A DNA stretch of 64,000 bases from Cryomorphaceae bacterium (GTDB taxonomy: Bacteria > Bacteroidota > Bacteroidia > Flavobacteriales > Schleiferiaceae). The notes beneath the pieces were generated by a model. The model did no database searches, was not told where the DNA came from, and saw only the letters and a program-made list of their open reading frames with translations. A program made the translations under genes and the position numbers. Below, piece after piece: positions 34,925 through 44,655 of the stretch (the stretch's first letter is position 1; every line of letters starts with the position of its first letter). The stretch spans positions 1 through 64,000 of the forward strand of contig WTIZ01000038.1 of assembly GCA_011525035.1 (NCBI GenBank). Reading direction: 5' to 3'.

Positions 34925-36126
34925 TTCTTCTTCATTTTCGCCATGTAGAAGCCGTCATTATGGGCTCCAGGGTCAACAGTACGTTCCTCGACCAATTCAA
35001 AATCATCGTTGTTTTCCAAAAACTGTCGTACCTGATGACCATTTTCCATTGGTAAAATACTACAGGTCGCATAAACAAGTGTACCTCCTGATTTGAGCAT
35101 TCTAGGATAACGGTGGAGAATATCGGCTTGAACACCCTCAAGTCGCTCTAAATGCTCTGGCTGCAGTTTCCATTTCGTATCTGGCTCTCGCTTAATGACT
35201 CCCGTTCCAGAACAAGGAACATCCAACAAGAGGTAGTCGGCGGTTTCAGTGAGTTTTTCTAAAATCTTCGGTTCTTCCCAAGCTCTAGTATCTACGATAT
35301 CTAAACCGCTCCGCTGTGTTCTCTTCTTGAGTTCTCCTAGCTTTCGACCCTCAACATCCATGGCGATGAGCTGACCCTGATTTTGCATCAATGCACCTAG
35401 TAGCAGCGTCTTACCACCTGCACCTGCACAGGCATCAATGGTCGTACTACCCGGGGAAGGATTCAAGAAATACCCGATCTGTTGAGAACCGGCGTCTTGA
35501 ACTTCAAAATTGCCATTCTGAAATCCAGGTATATTGTTTAATCGTGGGCGTCCTTCCAGGTAAAAAGCATTTTCGAATACAGGATGGGGATGCACTTCTA
35601 TGTTATGCGCTTCCAATTCTTCTAATACCTCTTCAGGGCTCGCCTTCAGCGTATTCACACGAATATTCACTGTATTGGGAACGTTCATGTTTCGTGCAAT
35701 CTCGGGCCATTTATCGCCCAACTGGCTAGATGCAAGCTCATTGAACCATTCAGAATAGCTCTCCTTGTCTTGAATTCGATCTAATTGTGCCAGGCGCTCT
35801 TTTACCGGAAAATCTCGCACAGCATCAAACTTTGGCCAATCGGGGAGGGTATAACCTCTCCATTGCCAGTAGATGCCGAAGAGCTTTTGCAAGTCCTTTC
35901 GTTTGGTGGAAGGTTCACGGTCGTAAAGAGCCCACAATAAGCCCCACCAACGCACCATTTCATAGGTGTGTTCTGCGACGAAACTACGGTCACGCGATCC
36001 CCACTTTTTATTTTGCTTGAGTAACCTCTCAACTACTCGGTCCGCATAAATGCCCTTTCCAAAGCTCATTTCAAGCGCCTCAAGGACACCCGCTACTGTA
36101 TTTGGAAATAGACGCGGTTCTTTCAT
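34921..36126 (-). CDS. RsmB/NOP2-type RNA (cytosine-C5)-methyltransferase
   Basis: 401 residues. An N-terminal NusB-like/RsmB helical region is followed by the Rossmann methyltransferase: SAM motif TIDACAGAGGKTLLLGAL, LLDVPCSGTGVIKREPD with the PC motif, and LVYATCSILPMEN with the catalytic TC cysteine. Both catalytic Cys residues are present. The family methylates C5 of cytosines in rRNA (C967 in E. coli RsmB), but the site is not readable here. It begins one base into the end of the E1 gene (TAATG) and overlaps murQ. Confidence 0.93.
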   Translation of the reverse strand: MKEPRLFPNTVAGVLEALEMSFGKGIYADRVVERLLKQNKKWGSRDRSFVAEHTYEMVRWWGLLWALYDREPSTKRKDLQKLFGIYWQWRGYTLPDWPKFDAVRDFPVKERLAQLDRIQDKESYSEWFNELASSQLGDKWPEIARNMNVPNTVNIRVNTLKASPEEVLEELEAHNIEVHPHPVFENAFYLEGRPRLNNIPGFQNGNFEVQDAGSQQIGYFLNPSPGSTTIDACAGAGGKTLLLGALMQNQGQLIAMDVEGRKLGELKKRTQRSGLDIVDTRAWEEPKILEKLTETADYLLLDVPCSGTGVIKREPDTKWKLQPEHLERLEGVQADILHRYPRMLKSGGTLVYATCSILPMENGHQVRQFLENNDDFELVEERTVDPGAHNDGFYMAKMKKK

Positions 36127-38519
36127 TACAGGGCAGGAAACTTCGCAGGATCCTTTTCATTCATCATGGCATAGATTTCCTCGACCATATCGTCGAGCGA
36201 AGGCTTCGAGAAATAATCGCCGTCAGAGGCGAATGCCGGTCTGTGATCTTTAGAACTTACCGTTTTCGGCGCTGCATCCAAATATTGATAGCCGCCTTGA
36301 TCTTCAAGGATGTGCTGGAGTAAGAATGCGCTTGCTCCTCCGCGAACGTCTTCATCTACAATGACCAACGTATTGGTCTTCTTGAGAGACTCCACGACAT
36401 CATGTTTTGTGTCAAAAGGAATGAGGCTTTGTGCATCAATGAGCTCAACACTAACACCCAGCTCTGCGAGTTCGGCGACTGCGGCTTCCGCTATGAAACA
36501 GTTTGATCCGTAAGTCAACATGGTAATGTCAGTTCCTTCGTTCAAAACTTCAACTTCACCAATCGGTGTTGTGAATTCACCCAGGTTGGTAGGAAGCAAT
36601 TCCTTACGACGGTAGCCATTGAGACACTCAATCACTAGGGCAGGGTTGTCCAACTGAAGTAATTTGTTGTAGAAACCTGCTGCTTTCGTCATGTTACGCG
36701 GAACTAGCACATACATCCCTTTGATGCTATTGATAATGGTTCCCATCGGAGATCCCGAATGCCAAATCCCTTCCAAACGGTGTCCGCGTGTACGTACTAT
36801 GGTAGGTGCCTTTTGACCTCCAACTGTTCTGTAATGAACTGTCGCTAAATCGTCGGACATGATTTGAAGGGCGTAGAGCAAATAATCCAAATACTGAATT
36901 TCAGCAATAGGGCGGAGGCCACGCATGGCCAAACCAATACCCTGTCCCATAATGGTGGCTTCACGAATACCGGCATCTGCTACACGCGTTTCTCCGTACT
37001 TCGCCTGCATTCCTTCAAGGCCTTGATTTACGTCCCCGATTTTACCGCTATCCTCTCCGAAGACCATGGTTTGTGGGTACAATTCAAAGAGTTTATCAAA
37101 ATTGTCTCTGATAACTATACGGGCATCTACCTCCTGTGCTTCGTTATACTGTGCTGGGGTAGAGGATAGTAAGTCGTTAGAAGGGTTCTCACTGTACAGG
37201 TGTGAGCTGTATCGACGCTCCTGATCTTGCTTGCTGATGGCAAGCCAATTCTTTAATGCAGAGCTATCCACCCTGTTGTCGCCACGAACAATACGTAAGG
37301 CTTTTCGAGCTGCTTTGAAACTATGTGAGACTTCTACATCCTCAACGGCTTCTAATTCCTTGATGGTATTGGTTATAAAAATGCCTTTTTCGCCTTGCTG
37401 TTGCATGGCTTTTAGAATGGGCAACACCTCATTGCGTAAACGTTTTGGTACCTCTTGGTAAATGGTCCAAGCCGCTTTCTTGCCTTCGCGAGCTGATTTT
37501 TTAGCTTCTTTTGTGAGCTGGTCCAATTCTTCCTGGGTTGCAATACCTTGGTTAATCATCCACTCACCGAACTTAAGGATACAATCGTGGTCTTTTTCCC
37601 ACTGAAGACGCTCCTTACTCTTATAACGTTCGTGAGAACCACTAGTACTATGTCCTTGTGGCTGAGTCATGCCTTTCACATGGATCATTACAGGCACGTG
37701 CTCCTCACGGGCAACCTGTCCCGCTTTAGTAAACGTATTAATTAGGGCTGGGTAGTCCCAGGCTTCAACGACGAAGATGTCGTATCCATTGCCCTTTTCA
37801 TCGCGCTGAAATCCTTTGAGAATCTCCGAAATATCTTCTTTAGTGGTTTGGTATTCAGCACCTACTGAAATGCCGTATTCATCGTCCCAAATTGAAATAA
37901 CCATGGGTACTTGAAGGACACCTGCTGCGTTTATAGTCTCAAAAAACAGACCTTCAGAAGTAGAAGCATTTCCGATGGTTCCCCATGCAACTTCATTGCC
38001 TTCATTGCTGAACTTCTCAGAACCTTCGAACTTTACTTCTTTGAAAACCTTTGAAGCTTGGGCGAGGCCAAGCAAACGAGGCATTTGACCGGCTGTTGGG
38101 CTAATGTCCGATGAACTGTTGTATTGGTTGGTCAGATCAACCCAGTTACCATCTTTATCTAAACTGCGTGTAGCAAAGTGTCCATTCATTTGACGTCCAC
38201 CAGCCATAGGCTCGTGCTCAATATCCGTCACAGCATATAATGACGTAAAGAATCCGATAGAATCCAGCTCTCCAAGAGCCATCATGAAAGTTTGATCTCT
38301 GTAGTAACCGCTTCGGAAATCACCCTTTTTAAAAGCTTTAGCCCAAGCGATTTGAGCCAATTCTTTACCGGCACCAAAAATTCCAAATTTGGCTTTACCA
38401 GTAAGTACTTCTCGACGACCCATTAACGAGCATTCACGAGATAGAACGGCGGTAAAATAATCGTGATGAATCTCTTTCTTGAAATCGAGGTAACTGATTT
38501 CCTTCTGCTTATCTGTCAT
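36126..38519 (-). CDS. 2-oxoacid dehydrogenase E1 component, alpha-beta fusion
   Basis: 797 residues joining an alpha half (about 1-420) and a beta half (about 470-797), which are separate genes in many bacteria. The alpha half has GNASTSEGLFFETINAAGV (the TPP/Mg region) and GHSTSGSHERYKSKE with phosphorylation-loop-like sequence. The beta half has VFGEDSGKIGDVNQGLEG, VADAGIREATIMGQGIGLAMRG and GANC-like TYGSNCFIAEAA. The enzyme decarboxylates a branched-chain or other 2-oxoacid and passes the acyl group to an E2 lipoyl protein. The substrate is inference. A perfect -7 box (38559-38552) lies 32 bases upstream. Confidence 0.9.
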   Translation of the reverse strand: MTDKQKEISYLDFKKEIHHDYFTAVLSRECSLMGRREVLTGKAKFGIFGAGKELAQIAWAKAFKKGDFRSGYYRDQTFMMALGELDSIGFFTSLYAVTDIEHEPMAGGRQMNGHFATRSLDKDGNWVDLTNQYNSSSDISPTAGQMPRLLGLAQASKVFKEVKFEGSEKFSNEGNEVAWGTIGNASTSEGLFFETINAAGVLQVPMVISIWDDEYGISVGAEYQTTKEDISEILKGFQRDEKGNGYDIFVVEAWDYPALINTFTKAGQVAREEHVPVMIHVKGMTQPQGHSTSGSHERYKSKERLQWEKDHDCILKFGEWMINQGIATQEELDQLTKEAKKSAREGKKAAWTIYQEVPKRLRNEVLPILKAMQQQGEKGIFITNTIKELEAVEDVEVSHSFKAARKALRIVRGDNRVDSSALKNWLAISKQDQERRYSSHLYSENPSNDLLSSTPAQYNEAQEVDARIVIRDNFDKLFELYPQTMVFGEDSGKIGDVNQGLEGMQAKYGETRVADAGIREATIMGQGIGLAMRGLRPIAEIQYLDYLLYALQIMSDDLATVHYRTVGGQKAPTIVRTRGHRLEGIWHSGSPMGTIINSIKGMYVLVPRNMTKAAGFYNKLLQLDNPALVIECLNGYRRKELLPTNLGEFTTPIGEVEVLNEGTDITMLTYGSNCFIAEAAVAELAELGVSVELIDAQSLIPFDTKHDVVESLKKTNTLVIVDEDVRGGASAFLLQHILEDQGGYQYLDAAPKTVSSKDHRPAFASDGDYFSKPSLDDMVEEIYAMMNEKDPAKFPAL

Positions 38520-38551
38520 AGTATTTGGGTAGAGCTAGGTTAAACTCACCA

Positions 38552-38559
38552 CAAATATA
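38552..38559 (-). promoter_or_regulatory. -7 promoter element for the E1-RsmB-like-murQ operon
   Basis: Minus-strand TATATTTG matches TAnnTTTG, 32 bases before the E1 ATG at 38519. No TTG at 17-23 bases. It lies in the gap between the small membrane protein gene and the E1 gene. Confidence 0.5.
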
Positions 38560-38572
38560 CGCCATTATCCAC

Positions 38573-38764
38573 CTAGAAAAGGCGCTTGAATACAAAGAGA
38601 ACGAACAGTGTGATGACGATTAACAGGGCGACTTGTATACCTCCACTGCGGTAGTGAATCTTGTGCATCGCTAAATCTTTGCGGTAACTGATAAATAGAA
38701 AGGTCAAAAACGCCAAGGCGAATATGCCAGCAAAAATCCAATGTCCTGTTGTAATGTTCTCCAT
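38573..38764 (-). CDS. Small two-helix membrane protein of unknown function
   Basis: 63 residues from the ATG at 38762-38764; a much longer frame upstream runs antisense through the pyrophosphohydrolase gene and is rejected. Two hydrophobic helices (about 9-28, HWIFAGIFALAFLTFLFISY, and about 42-62) flank a basic YRKDLAMHKIHYRSGG loop. A perfect -7 box (TAAATTTG) lies 5 bases before the ATG. I do not recognise a family. Confidence 0.7.
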   Translation of the reverse strand: MENITTGHWIFAGIFALAFLTFLFISYRKDLAMHKIHYRSGGIQVALLIVITLFVLFVFKRLF

Positions 38765-38769
38765 AGCGT

Positions 38770-38777
38770 CAAATTTA
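38770..38777 (-). promoter_or_regulatory. -7 promoter element 5 bases before the small membrane protein gene
   Basis: Minus-strand TAAATTTG matches TAnnTTTG exactly; 5 bases separate it from the ATG at 38764. A TTG at 38804-38802 has a 24-base spacer, longer than usual. Confidence 0.5.
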
Positions 38778-38804
38778 CTTTCTTTGAAGCATAAAATAGA
38801 GCAA

Positions 38805-39191
38805 ATGAAAAAGCAATTAAACCACGTCGAAAAATTCCACGATACGTTTGGAATTCCGAATGAATACACGCCAAAAGCGACTATTAGCAATGACTTAATT
38901 GATTTACGCTTTAAGCTAATGGCTGAGGAGAACGAAGAATACCTCGAGGCTGCGAAGAATGGGGATTTGGTTGAAGTTGCAGATGCATTAGGCGATATGA
39001 TGTACATCCTCTGTGGAACTATTTTGAGTCACGGCATGCAGCATAAAATAGAAGAGGTTTTTGAAGAAATTCAACGCAGTAACATGAGTAAACTTGGTGA
39101 AGACGGTAAACCCATTTACAGAGAGGATGGTAAGGTTTTAAAAGGACCGAATTACTTCAAGCCTAACATTGCCAAAATCATTGAAGGGTAG
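38805..39191 (+). CDS. All-alpha nucleoside triphosphate/phosphoribosyl-ATP pyrophosphohydrolase-like protein
   Basis: 128 residues from the ATG at 38805; the frame is open upstream but that part is antisense to the small membrane gene. The MazG/HisE-type metal-binding pattern E-E-N-E-E-Y (about 45-50) plus E-V-A-D-A-L-G-D-M-M-Y lies on two helices. Such enzymes hydrolyse NTPs or dNTPs to NMP and pyrophosphate; the substrate here is unknown. The 3' end overlaps the convergent OstA-like gene by 14 bases. Translation starts 40 bases from the divergent ATG. Confidence 0.85.
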   Translation: MKKQLNHVEKFHDTFGIPNEYTPKATISNDLIDLRFKLMAEENEEYLEAAKNGDLVEVADALGDMMYILCGTILSHGMQHKIEEVFEEIQRSNMSKLGEDGKPIYREDGKVLKGPNYFKPNIAKIIEG

Positions 39192-40680
39192 GCCTGGTTT
39201 GAATCTTTGAAGTACGTTGCTCAAATAGTGGCGTACATCCCGGTAAACTTTTCATTTCTTCGCTAGCGCTATCCCAAGGAGCATAAGAGGCTTCAACACC
39301 CTTGTTCGCATTTATCTTTCTTACGTTTCCTTCCTCGAAAGAAATCGAGATATACGCACAAGCAGTTTTGTTTACACCCTCAACAACCTGATCGTCATTG
39401 ATACTATGGGTGATGTTTTGGGCATTCCCTCGTAGTTCAAGGGAGTGAATGGCATTATCCATAAATTTCCCTTCCAGTTCTTTTCCTACAGCTTGATCGA
39501 AGTGAATAGAGTCATCAGTTAGACTAACGATAGCAGTATTACCCATTAGGAACAAGCTATCTAATGCTTCATCGAGCAGTGATAATACTGCGGAATCGCA
39601 GGTAAACTGACTGTTTTCACTCCACATACGAGGACTAGGATACAACGTCAGCTCCTCGTTAGTTTCGGTATAGTTGAAGAATTCACTTCTTCCTTGAAAA
39701 TCGGTGCTGTAAAACGAAGTATTATGCTGTAGGTCTACCTTTCTATATCCCATGGAATCTGTTCGTATATGCAAAGTGTCGCCTTTTGCATATAATGTGT
39801 CTTCATCCATCCTCTGGCGGTAATACACGGGGAAATGAGCGTCGACAAAGTTGGGTTCTTTGGTATAGTCGATAAATTCAGATTCAAGAACAAGACCTTG
39901 AGCAGTATCAGCTACTAGGGCATTACCAAAAAGTCGTCCAGCTTCGGATTTGAGATTATAACTAATCGAATCAGATTCGATATAATTACCTGGAGCACTG
40001 ATGCTTGCACCTTGGCCTAGATTGAGCTGTGCACTTTCTGCAAGATATTCGCCGATGCTGCAAAGAATAGTGGTGCTGTCTCGAAGGAGGGTGGAAGGCC
40101 CTGCAAATTCATACCTGTTGGTATTAGGAAAATACAAAAGCGTATCGGTGTAAAGGGAATACGTAGAATCTAAGGCTTCAACGTTGCCTCTTAACCATAC
40201 CGTTTCGTAATCTGTGTTATAAGAACCTCTGTCCGCTGTTAACTCTAGCGACTTCCTTACCAGGGTACTACGAACAGTATAATAGGCGGTGGCACTCTTT
40301 CTATCGTAAAAGAGTTGTTTGGTATTTAATTGAGAAGATGGGGTGGTTAGCTGTACATTCTGGCTGATAGTAAATGTTCTACTCTCGCCGTCGTAGTCTA
40401 AGCGATTCCCCGTGATAATGGTTGTATCTGCCTGAACGATTCGAACATTTTTGAATGCTTTGAATTCGTTTTGAGGCTGTATCAATACGGCAGAATCACA
40501 AGTCATCACCGCCACATCTTGTTGAAGACCTACATTTCCTCTCAGATAATAAATACGTGAGCCGTCTTTCTGCTTGACGATATCTGTAATGTCAGAGCTG
40601 AGAATACGAATCTTTGTCTGTGCCTCAACGGAGGTACAGACAAAAAGAAGGGCCCATCCAAAAAGAAAGGCCCTCATCAT
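39178..40680 (-). CDS. OstA/LptA-like secreted beta-jellyroll protein
   Basis: 500 residues. A signal peptide (MMRAFLFGWALLFVCTSVEAQ; the second Met is an alternative start) is followed by many short repeats of the OstA type, V/I-x-L-x-G-N/D-V-x-x-x-x, as in YYLRGNVGLQQDVAVMTCDSAVL, VWLRGNVEALDSTYSLYTDTL and SLELRGNAQNITH. This fits the OstA_2 family of LptA/LptD-N-like beta-jellyrolls that carry lipopolysaccharide. A place in LPS transport is inference. The ATG overlaps the purA stop by one base, so it is co-translated with purA. Confidence 0.88.
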   Translation of the reverse strand: MMRAFLFGWALLFVCTSVEAQTKIRILSSDITDIVKQKDGSRIYYLRGNVGLQQDVAVMTCDSAVLIQPQNEFKAFKNVRIVQADTTIITGNRLDYDGESRTFTISQNVQLTTPSSQLNTKQLFYDRKSATAYYTVRSTLVRKSLELTADRGSYNTDYETVWLRGNVEALDSTYSLYTDTLLYFPNTNRYEFAGPSTLLRDSTTILCSIGEYLAESAQLNLGQGASISAPGNYIESDSISYNLKSEAGRLFGNALVADTAQGLVLESEFIDYTKEPNFVDAHFPVYYRQRMDEDTLYAKGDTLHIRTDSMGYRKVDLQHNTSFYSTDFQGRSEFFNYTETNEELTLYPSPRMWSENSQFTCDSAVLSLLDEALDSLFLMGNTAIVSLTDDSIHFDQAVGKELEGKFMDNAIHSLELRGNAQNITHSINDDQVVEGVNKTACAYISISFEEGNVRKINANKGVEASYAPWDSASEEMKSLPGCTPLFEQRTSKIQTRPTLQ

Positions 40681-41951
40681 TATTTTCTCATAATAGTTTG
40701 CGCTCGGTCTGGGCCTACGCTGATTAAAGAAATCGGCACACCTACTTCTTTTTCGATGTAATCGATGTACGATTTAAAGCTCTCAGGAAATTCATCTTCC
40801 GAGGTCATCTTCGTGAGATCTTCATCCCAACCTGCTACTTCAGTGAAAATTGGCTCAATCAAATCCTCCTCAAGCTTGTAAGGAAGGTGTTCAATGACCT
40901 CACCTTTGTATCGGTAGGCGGTACAAACCTTCAAGTTTCCAATACCACTAAGAACATCAGCTTTCATCATCATCAGTTCTGTAACGCCATTTACGTCGAT
41001 AGCGTATTTAAGTGCAGGTAAATCTAACCAGCCACATCTTCTTGGACGGCCTGTAGTGGCTCCAAATTCGTGACCTTGTGCTTGTATCGTCTCCCCAGTT
41101 TCATCAAACAATTCCGTAGGGAAGGGGCCTGAACCTACACGAGTACAGTACGCTTTGAATATACCGTAAACGTTTTTGATGCGATTCGGGGCAACACCTA
41201 GGCCCGTACAAGCTCCAGCACAAGTGGTATTCGAAGACGTTACGAACGGGTAAGTCCCGAAATCTATATCCAGCAAGGTACCCTGAGCACCTTCGGCTAA
41301 AATTGTTCTGCCATCCTTGATTGCTTGGTGTACATAAGGTTCGCTATCAATGATATCAAGCGTTCTTAGGTACTCAATAGCTTCAAACCATGTCGGCTCA
41401 AGTTCACTTAAATCATAAGTGAAATCAGGATATCCACTTAGTAATTGCTTGTGTTTGGTAACGAGATTGTTGTAAAGTTCTTGGAAGTTGTCCAATTGGA
41501 TATCACCAACCCGAAGGCCATTTCTACCGGTTTTATCCATGTATGTTGGTCCAATTCCTTTAAGGGTTGAACCTATCTTTTTCTTTCCTTTTGCAGCTTC
41601 ACTTGCCGCGTCTAGAAGGCGGTGCGATGGCAAGATAAGGTGAGCCTTTCGAGAGATTTTTAGACGAGACAGCACATCAGGTTCTTGTGCGATGAGTTTG
41701 TCCAATTCGCCCTTAAAGATTACTGGATCAATCACCACACCGTTTCCAACAACATTACAAACCTTCTCATGGAATACTCCAGAAGGAATGGTGTGTAGTA
41801 CGTGTTTCTTGCCTTCAAATTCAAGCGTGTGTCCCGCATTCGGACCGCCTTGAAAGCGTGCGATAATGTCATACTTACGCGTAAGTACATCAACAATCTT
41901 TCCTTTTCCTTCATCTCCCCATTGGAGACCTAGTAGTACATCTACTGCCAT
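40680..41951 (-). CDS. purA: Adenylosuccinate synthetase
   Basis: 423 residues. The GTP-binding P-loop GLQWGDEGKGKIVD is at 8-21, with GGPNAGHTL, ISRKAHLILPSHR, GSTLKGIGPTYMDK, GAQGTLLDIDFGTYPFVTSSNTT and TGRPRRCGWLDLPALKYA. These are invariant PurA segments. It joins IMP and aspartate with GTP to give adenylosuccinate in AMP synthesis. It follows the Fur-like gene by 11 bases and overlaps the OstA-like gene by one base. Confidence 0.98.
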   Translation of the reverse strand: MAVDVLLGLQWGDEGKGKIVDVLTRKYDIIARFQGGPNAGHTLEFEGKKHVLHTIPSGVFHEKVCNVVGNGVVIDPVIFKGELDKLIAQEPDVLSRLKISRKAHLILPSHRLLDAASEAAKGKKKIGSTLKGIGPTYMDKTGRNGLRVGDIQLDNFQELYNNLVTKHKQLLSGYPDFTYDLSELEPTWFEAIEYLRTLDIIDSEPYVHQAIKDGRTILAEGAQGTLLDIDFGTYPFVTSSNTTCAGACTGLGVAPNRIKNVYGIFKAYCTRVGSGPFPTELFDETGETIQAQGHEFGATTGRPRRCGWLDLPALKYAIDVNGVTELMMMKADVLSGIGNLKVCTAYRYKGEVIEHLPYKLEEDLIEPIFTEVAGWDEDLTKMTSEDEFPESFKSYIDYIEKEVGVPISLISVGPDRAQTIMRK

Positions 41952-41962
41952 GGCTTAAGTAA

Positions 41963-42400
41963 TTAGGATTCCTTCTTCTTTGCGTAAAAGTATAAGCTAT
42001 GGCTGCTTACATCTACGTTGAAGACTTCCTCTATCGTTTTTTTAATGTTTTCAATTCTAGGATCGCAGAACTCATAAACCTCACCCGAATCTAAAATGAC
42101 ATGATCGTGCTGCTTGTTGAAATACGATTTCTCGTAAAAGCTCTGATTCTGACCAAACTGATGCTTTCGAATCAATCCACAAGTAAGCAGTAATTCAATG
42201 GTGTTGTAAAGTGTTGCTCGCGATACTCGATAGTTCTTGGATTTCATGTTTAGATACAGGGTTTCAACATCAAAGTGATCGTTACTCTCGTAGACCTCTT
42301 TAAGTATGGCGAAGCGTTCGGGAGTTTTACGTTGCTTGTTTTCCTCCAGAAAAGTGCTAAACACCTTTTTTACTTGTTCCTGTGCGTCTAAATGGCTCAT
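41963..42400 (-). CDS. Fur-family transcriptional regulator lacking the usual CxxC zinc pairs
   Basis: 145 residues. The winged-helix DNA-binding part ([34 protein letters not shown]) and the HDH-x-I metal-sensing start of the dimerisation domain are Fur-like. The structural-zinc C-x2-C of many Fur proteins is replaced ([17 protein letters not shown]), and no second C-x2-C occurs near the C-terminus; the protein has only two Cys in all. It may therefore be a Fur/PerR relative with just the regulatory metal site. A -7-like TATTTTAG (42423-42416) lies 15 bases upstream. It sits between relA/spoT and purA. The metal and target genes are unknown. Confidence 0.87.
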   Translation of the reverse strand: MSHLDAQEQVKKVFSTFLEENKQRKTPERFAILKEVYESNDHFDVETLYLNMKSKNYRVSRATLYNTIELLLTCGLIRKHQFGQNQSFYEKSYFNKQHDHVILDSGEVYEFCDPRIENIKKTIEEVFNVDVSSHSLYFYAKKKES

Positions 42401-42429
42401 GTGAGAACTAAAGCGCTAAAATACTTCTA

Positions 42430-44655
42430 CTAATTGAATTTACCCACCCTATTTACGGCGCTAATTCCCTCTAGTGACTTGATATTGTTAATAGTGTCTG
42501 TTAAACCCACTTTATCCGCGACTTCGATGGTTAACTGACCTGTGAATAACCCATCATCTACTGAGAAAGAAATGGCTTTAATATTGATGTTTAAGTCCCC
42601 AGATACAATTTTGGTCACATCATTTACGATACCGACTCTATCTGCTCCAGTAATTTCAATATTCACGGTCACCTTGGCCCGCTCGGTGGCAATCCAGTTT
42701 GCTTTCATGACCCTATTGGCGAATCGTCCTTGGAGCATGACGGCGTTCGGACAATCGTGTCTATGTACCTTGATGCCTTCTGCGGTTGTAATAAAGCCAA
42801 ATACACGTTCGCCAGGCAAAGGAGAGCAGCATTTGGCCAATGAATAGTCGAGTTGCTGTTCGTCATTTCCAAAGACAAGTTCAACATGCTCTGCGCCAGT
42901 ATCTTTTGGCTTTTGACCTTTGGTCTCAAGCTTTGCCTTGGCGTAGGAACTCTTGACGATTCTCGAACGGAAATAGTTTACAAATCCCGATGTTTCGCGT
43001 GCATACTGACGAAGCTTCTTGTTGTCAATGACACCAAGCCCAACTTTGTAGTAGAGTTCTTCGGGGTTTTTAAGGCCGTAATAGTTGACCAGCTTCTGAA
43101 TGTTACTTGATGTTGCTTTTAGCTTTAGGACGCGCAATTTGCGCTCAAGCATCATGTAGCCTTGTCCAGAGATTATTTGTTTTTCCTTCTTCAGCGATCT
43201 TTTAATGCGCTGTTTCGCCTTTCCTGTCTTTACAAAACTCAGCCAATCCTCCTTTGGCTCTTGTTTCATTGAAGTCAAGATTTCAATCTGATCACCCGAT
43301 TTAAGCGGGGTGGAAAGCGGAACCAATTTTCCATTGACCTTTGTCCCAAGGCAGCGAGCACCAACATCACTATGTATATCAAAAGCAAAATCAAGCGCAG
43401 TTGCACCTTTAGGCAGCGTGCGCATTTCTCCTTTTGGAGTAAAGACGAATATCTCGGAAGCGAAAAGATTCATCTGAAAACTTTCTATGAAGTCTTCATT
43501 GTCGTTGTCAGGATCTTCTAAGAACTCCTTAATCCGCATCAGCCAAGTATCCAAAGAATTCGATCCAGAGCTATCTTCTTTATACTTCCAATGCGCTGCA
43601 AAGCCGTTTTCAGCAACATCGTCCATTCTGGCTGTTCGTATTTGAACTTCGACCCATCTGCCGTCTGGTCCCATCACTGTGGTATGTAGACTCTCGTAAC
43701 CGTTGCTTTTTGGAGAAGAGATCCAATCCCTCAAACGAAGTGGGTTAGGACTGTAGTTCTCAGTGACAAGGGAGTATGCTTTCCAACAATCCGATTTTTC
43801 TTGCTCTAATGAGGAGTCCAGAATAATTCGGATGGCGTATTTATCATAGACTTCATCAAAGCGAACCCCTTGGTTTTTCATCTTACGACGAATGGAATAT
43901 ATACTCTTGGTACGCTTCTTTATTTTAAAGGATAACCCTGCCTCATTAAGCCCGTTTTCTACTGTAGCGACAAACTTGTTTAAGTATGTGAAATCCGCTT
44001 TCTCCAGAGCTTCCATCTGATCGTGAATCTCAGCATACACTTCTGGCTCCGTGTACTTTAGGCTTTGGTCCTCAAGCTCTGTTTTAATGCGGTATAAACC
44101 CAGTCTATGGGCTAGAGGAGCGTAAATAAACAGAGTTTCGGAAGCCTTAGTAAGCTGCTTGTGAGAGGGCATTCCATGCATAGTTCGCATGTTGTGCATG
44201 CGGTCAGCAATCTTGATGAGAATTACGCGGATATCGTCACTGATTGTAAGCAGCATTTTCCGGTAGTTTTCAAGTTGCATGTTATTATCAACGGTGGTGA
44301 CACCACTGATTTTGGTCAAACCATCGATGAGTTTGGCAATATTTTTACCAAACATGCTTTCGATATCATCAAGCGTATAATCACTGTCTTCTACGACATC
44401 ATGCATCAACGCCGTAGCAATACTGGTAGGGCCAAGACCAATTTCCGTGGCAACTATCTGCGCTACCTCAATAGGATGAGTGATATAGGGTTCTCCCGTT
44501 TTTCTCCTTATCCCGTTGTGTGCATCATTGGCAAGTCGAAAAGCACGCTTTATCAGATCGACATCGTCCTTATCTGTCTTGTATTCAATGCTGTTCAATA
44601 AATCTTTGAACGCATTGTCAATGAGTGCTTTATCTTCTGGGTTCCAATCAGTCAT
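42430..44655 (-). CDS. Bifunctional (p)ppGpp synthetase/hydrolase (RelA/SpoT)
   Basis: 741 residues, full-length long RSH. The HD hydrolase domain retains its catalytic motif (TALMHDVVEDSD, plus the N-terminal HPIEVAQIV), so hydrolysis should be active. The synthetase domain has the loop RTKSIYSIRRKM and YESLHTTVMGPDGRWVEVQIRT. TGS (about 395-455), the zinc-finger/RIS region with CCSPLPGE, and a C-terminal ACT domain (about 665-740) follow. It sets ppGpp level in response to amino-acid and other starvation. It starts directly after the RsmI-like stop codon (TAA-ATG), so it is co-translated. Confidence 0.95.
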   Translation of the reverse strand: MTDWNPEDKALIDNAFKDLLNSIEYKTDKDDVDLIKRAFRLANDAHNGIRRKTGEPYITHPIEVAQIVATEIGLGPTSIATALMHDVVEDSDYTLDDIESMFGKNIAKLIDGLTKISGVTTVDNNMQLENYRKMLLTISDDIRVILIKIADRMHNMRTMHGMPSHKQLTKASETLFIYAPLAHRLGLYRIKTELEDQSLKYTEPEVYAEIHDQMEALEKADFTYLNKFVATVENGLNEAGLSFKIKKRTKSIYSIRRKMKNQGVRFDEVYDKYAIRIILDSSLEQEKSDCWKAYSLVTENYSPNPLRLRDWISSPKSNGYESLHTTVMGPDGRWVEVQIRTARMDDVAENGFAAHWKYKEDSSGSNSLDTWLMRIKEFLEDPDNDNEDFIESFQMNLFASEIFVFTPKGEMRTLPKGATALDFAFDIHSDVGARCLGTKVNGKLVPLSTPLKSGDQIEILTSMKQEPKEDWLSFVKTGKAKQRIKRSLKKEKQIISGQGYMMLERKLRVLKLKATSSNIQKLVNYYGLKNPEELYYKVGLGVIDNKKLRQYARETSGFVNYFRSRIVKSSYAKAKLETKGQKPKDTGAEHVELVFGNDEQQLDYSLAKCCSPLPGERVFGFITTAEGIKVHRHDCPNAVMLQGRFANRVMKANWIATERAKVTVNIEITGADRVGIVNDVTKIVSGDLNINIKAISFSVDDGLFTGQLTIEVADKVGLTDTINNIKSLEGISAVNRVGKFN

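Noticed and set aside
38765-39007. Long minus-strand reading frame extending the small membrane protein gene upstream
   Set aside because: It is antisense to the pyrophosphohydrolase gene and gives low-complexity Ser/Phe-rich sequence; the ATG at 38764 has a -7 box 5 bases before it.
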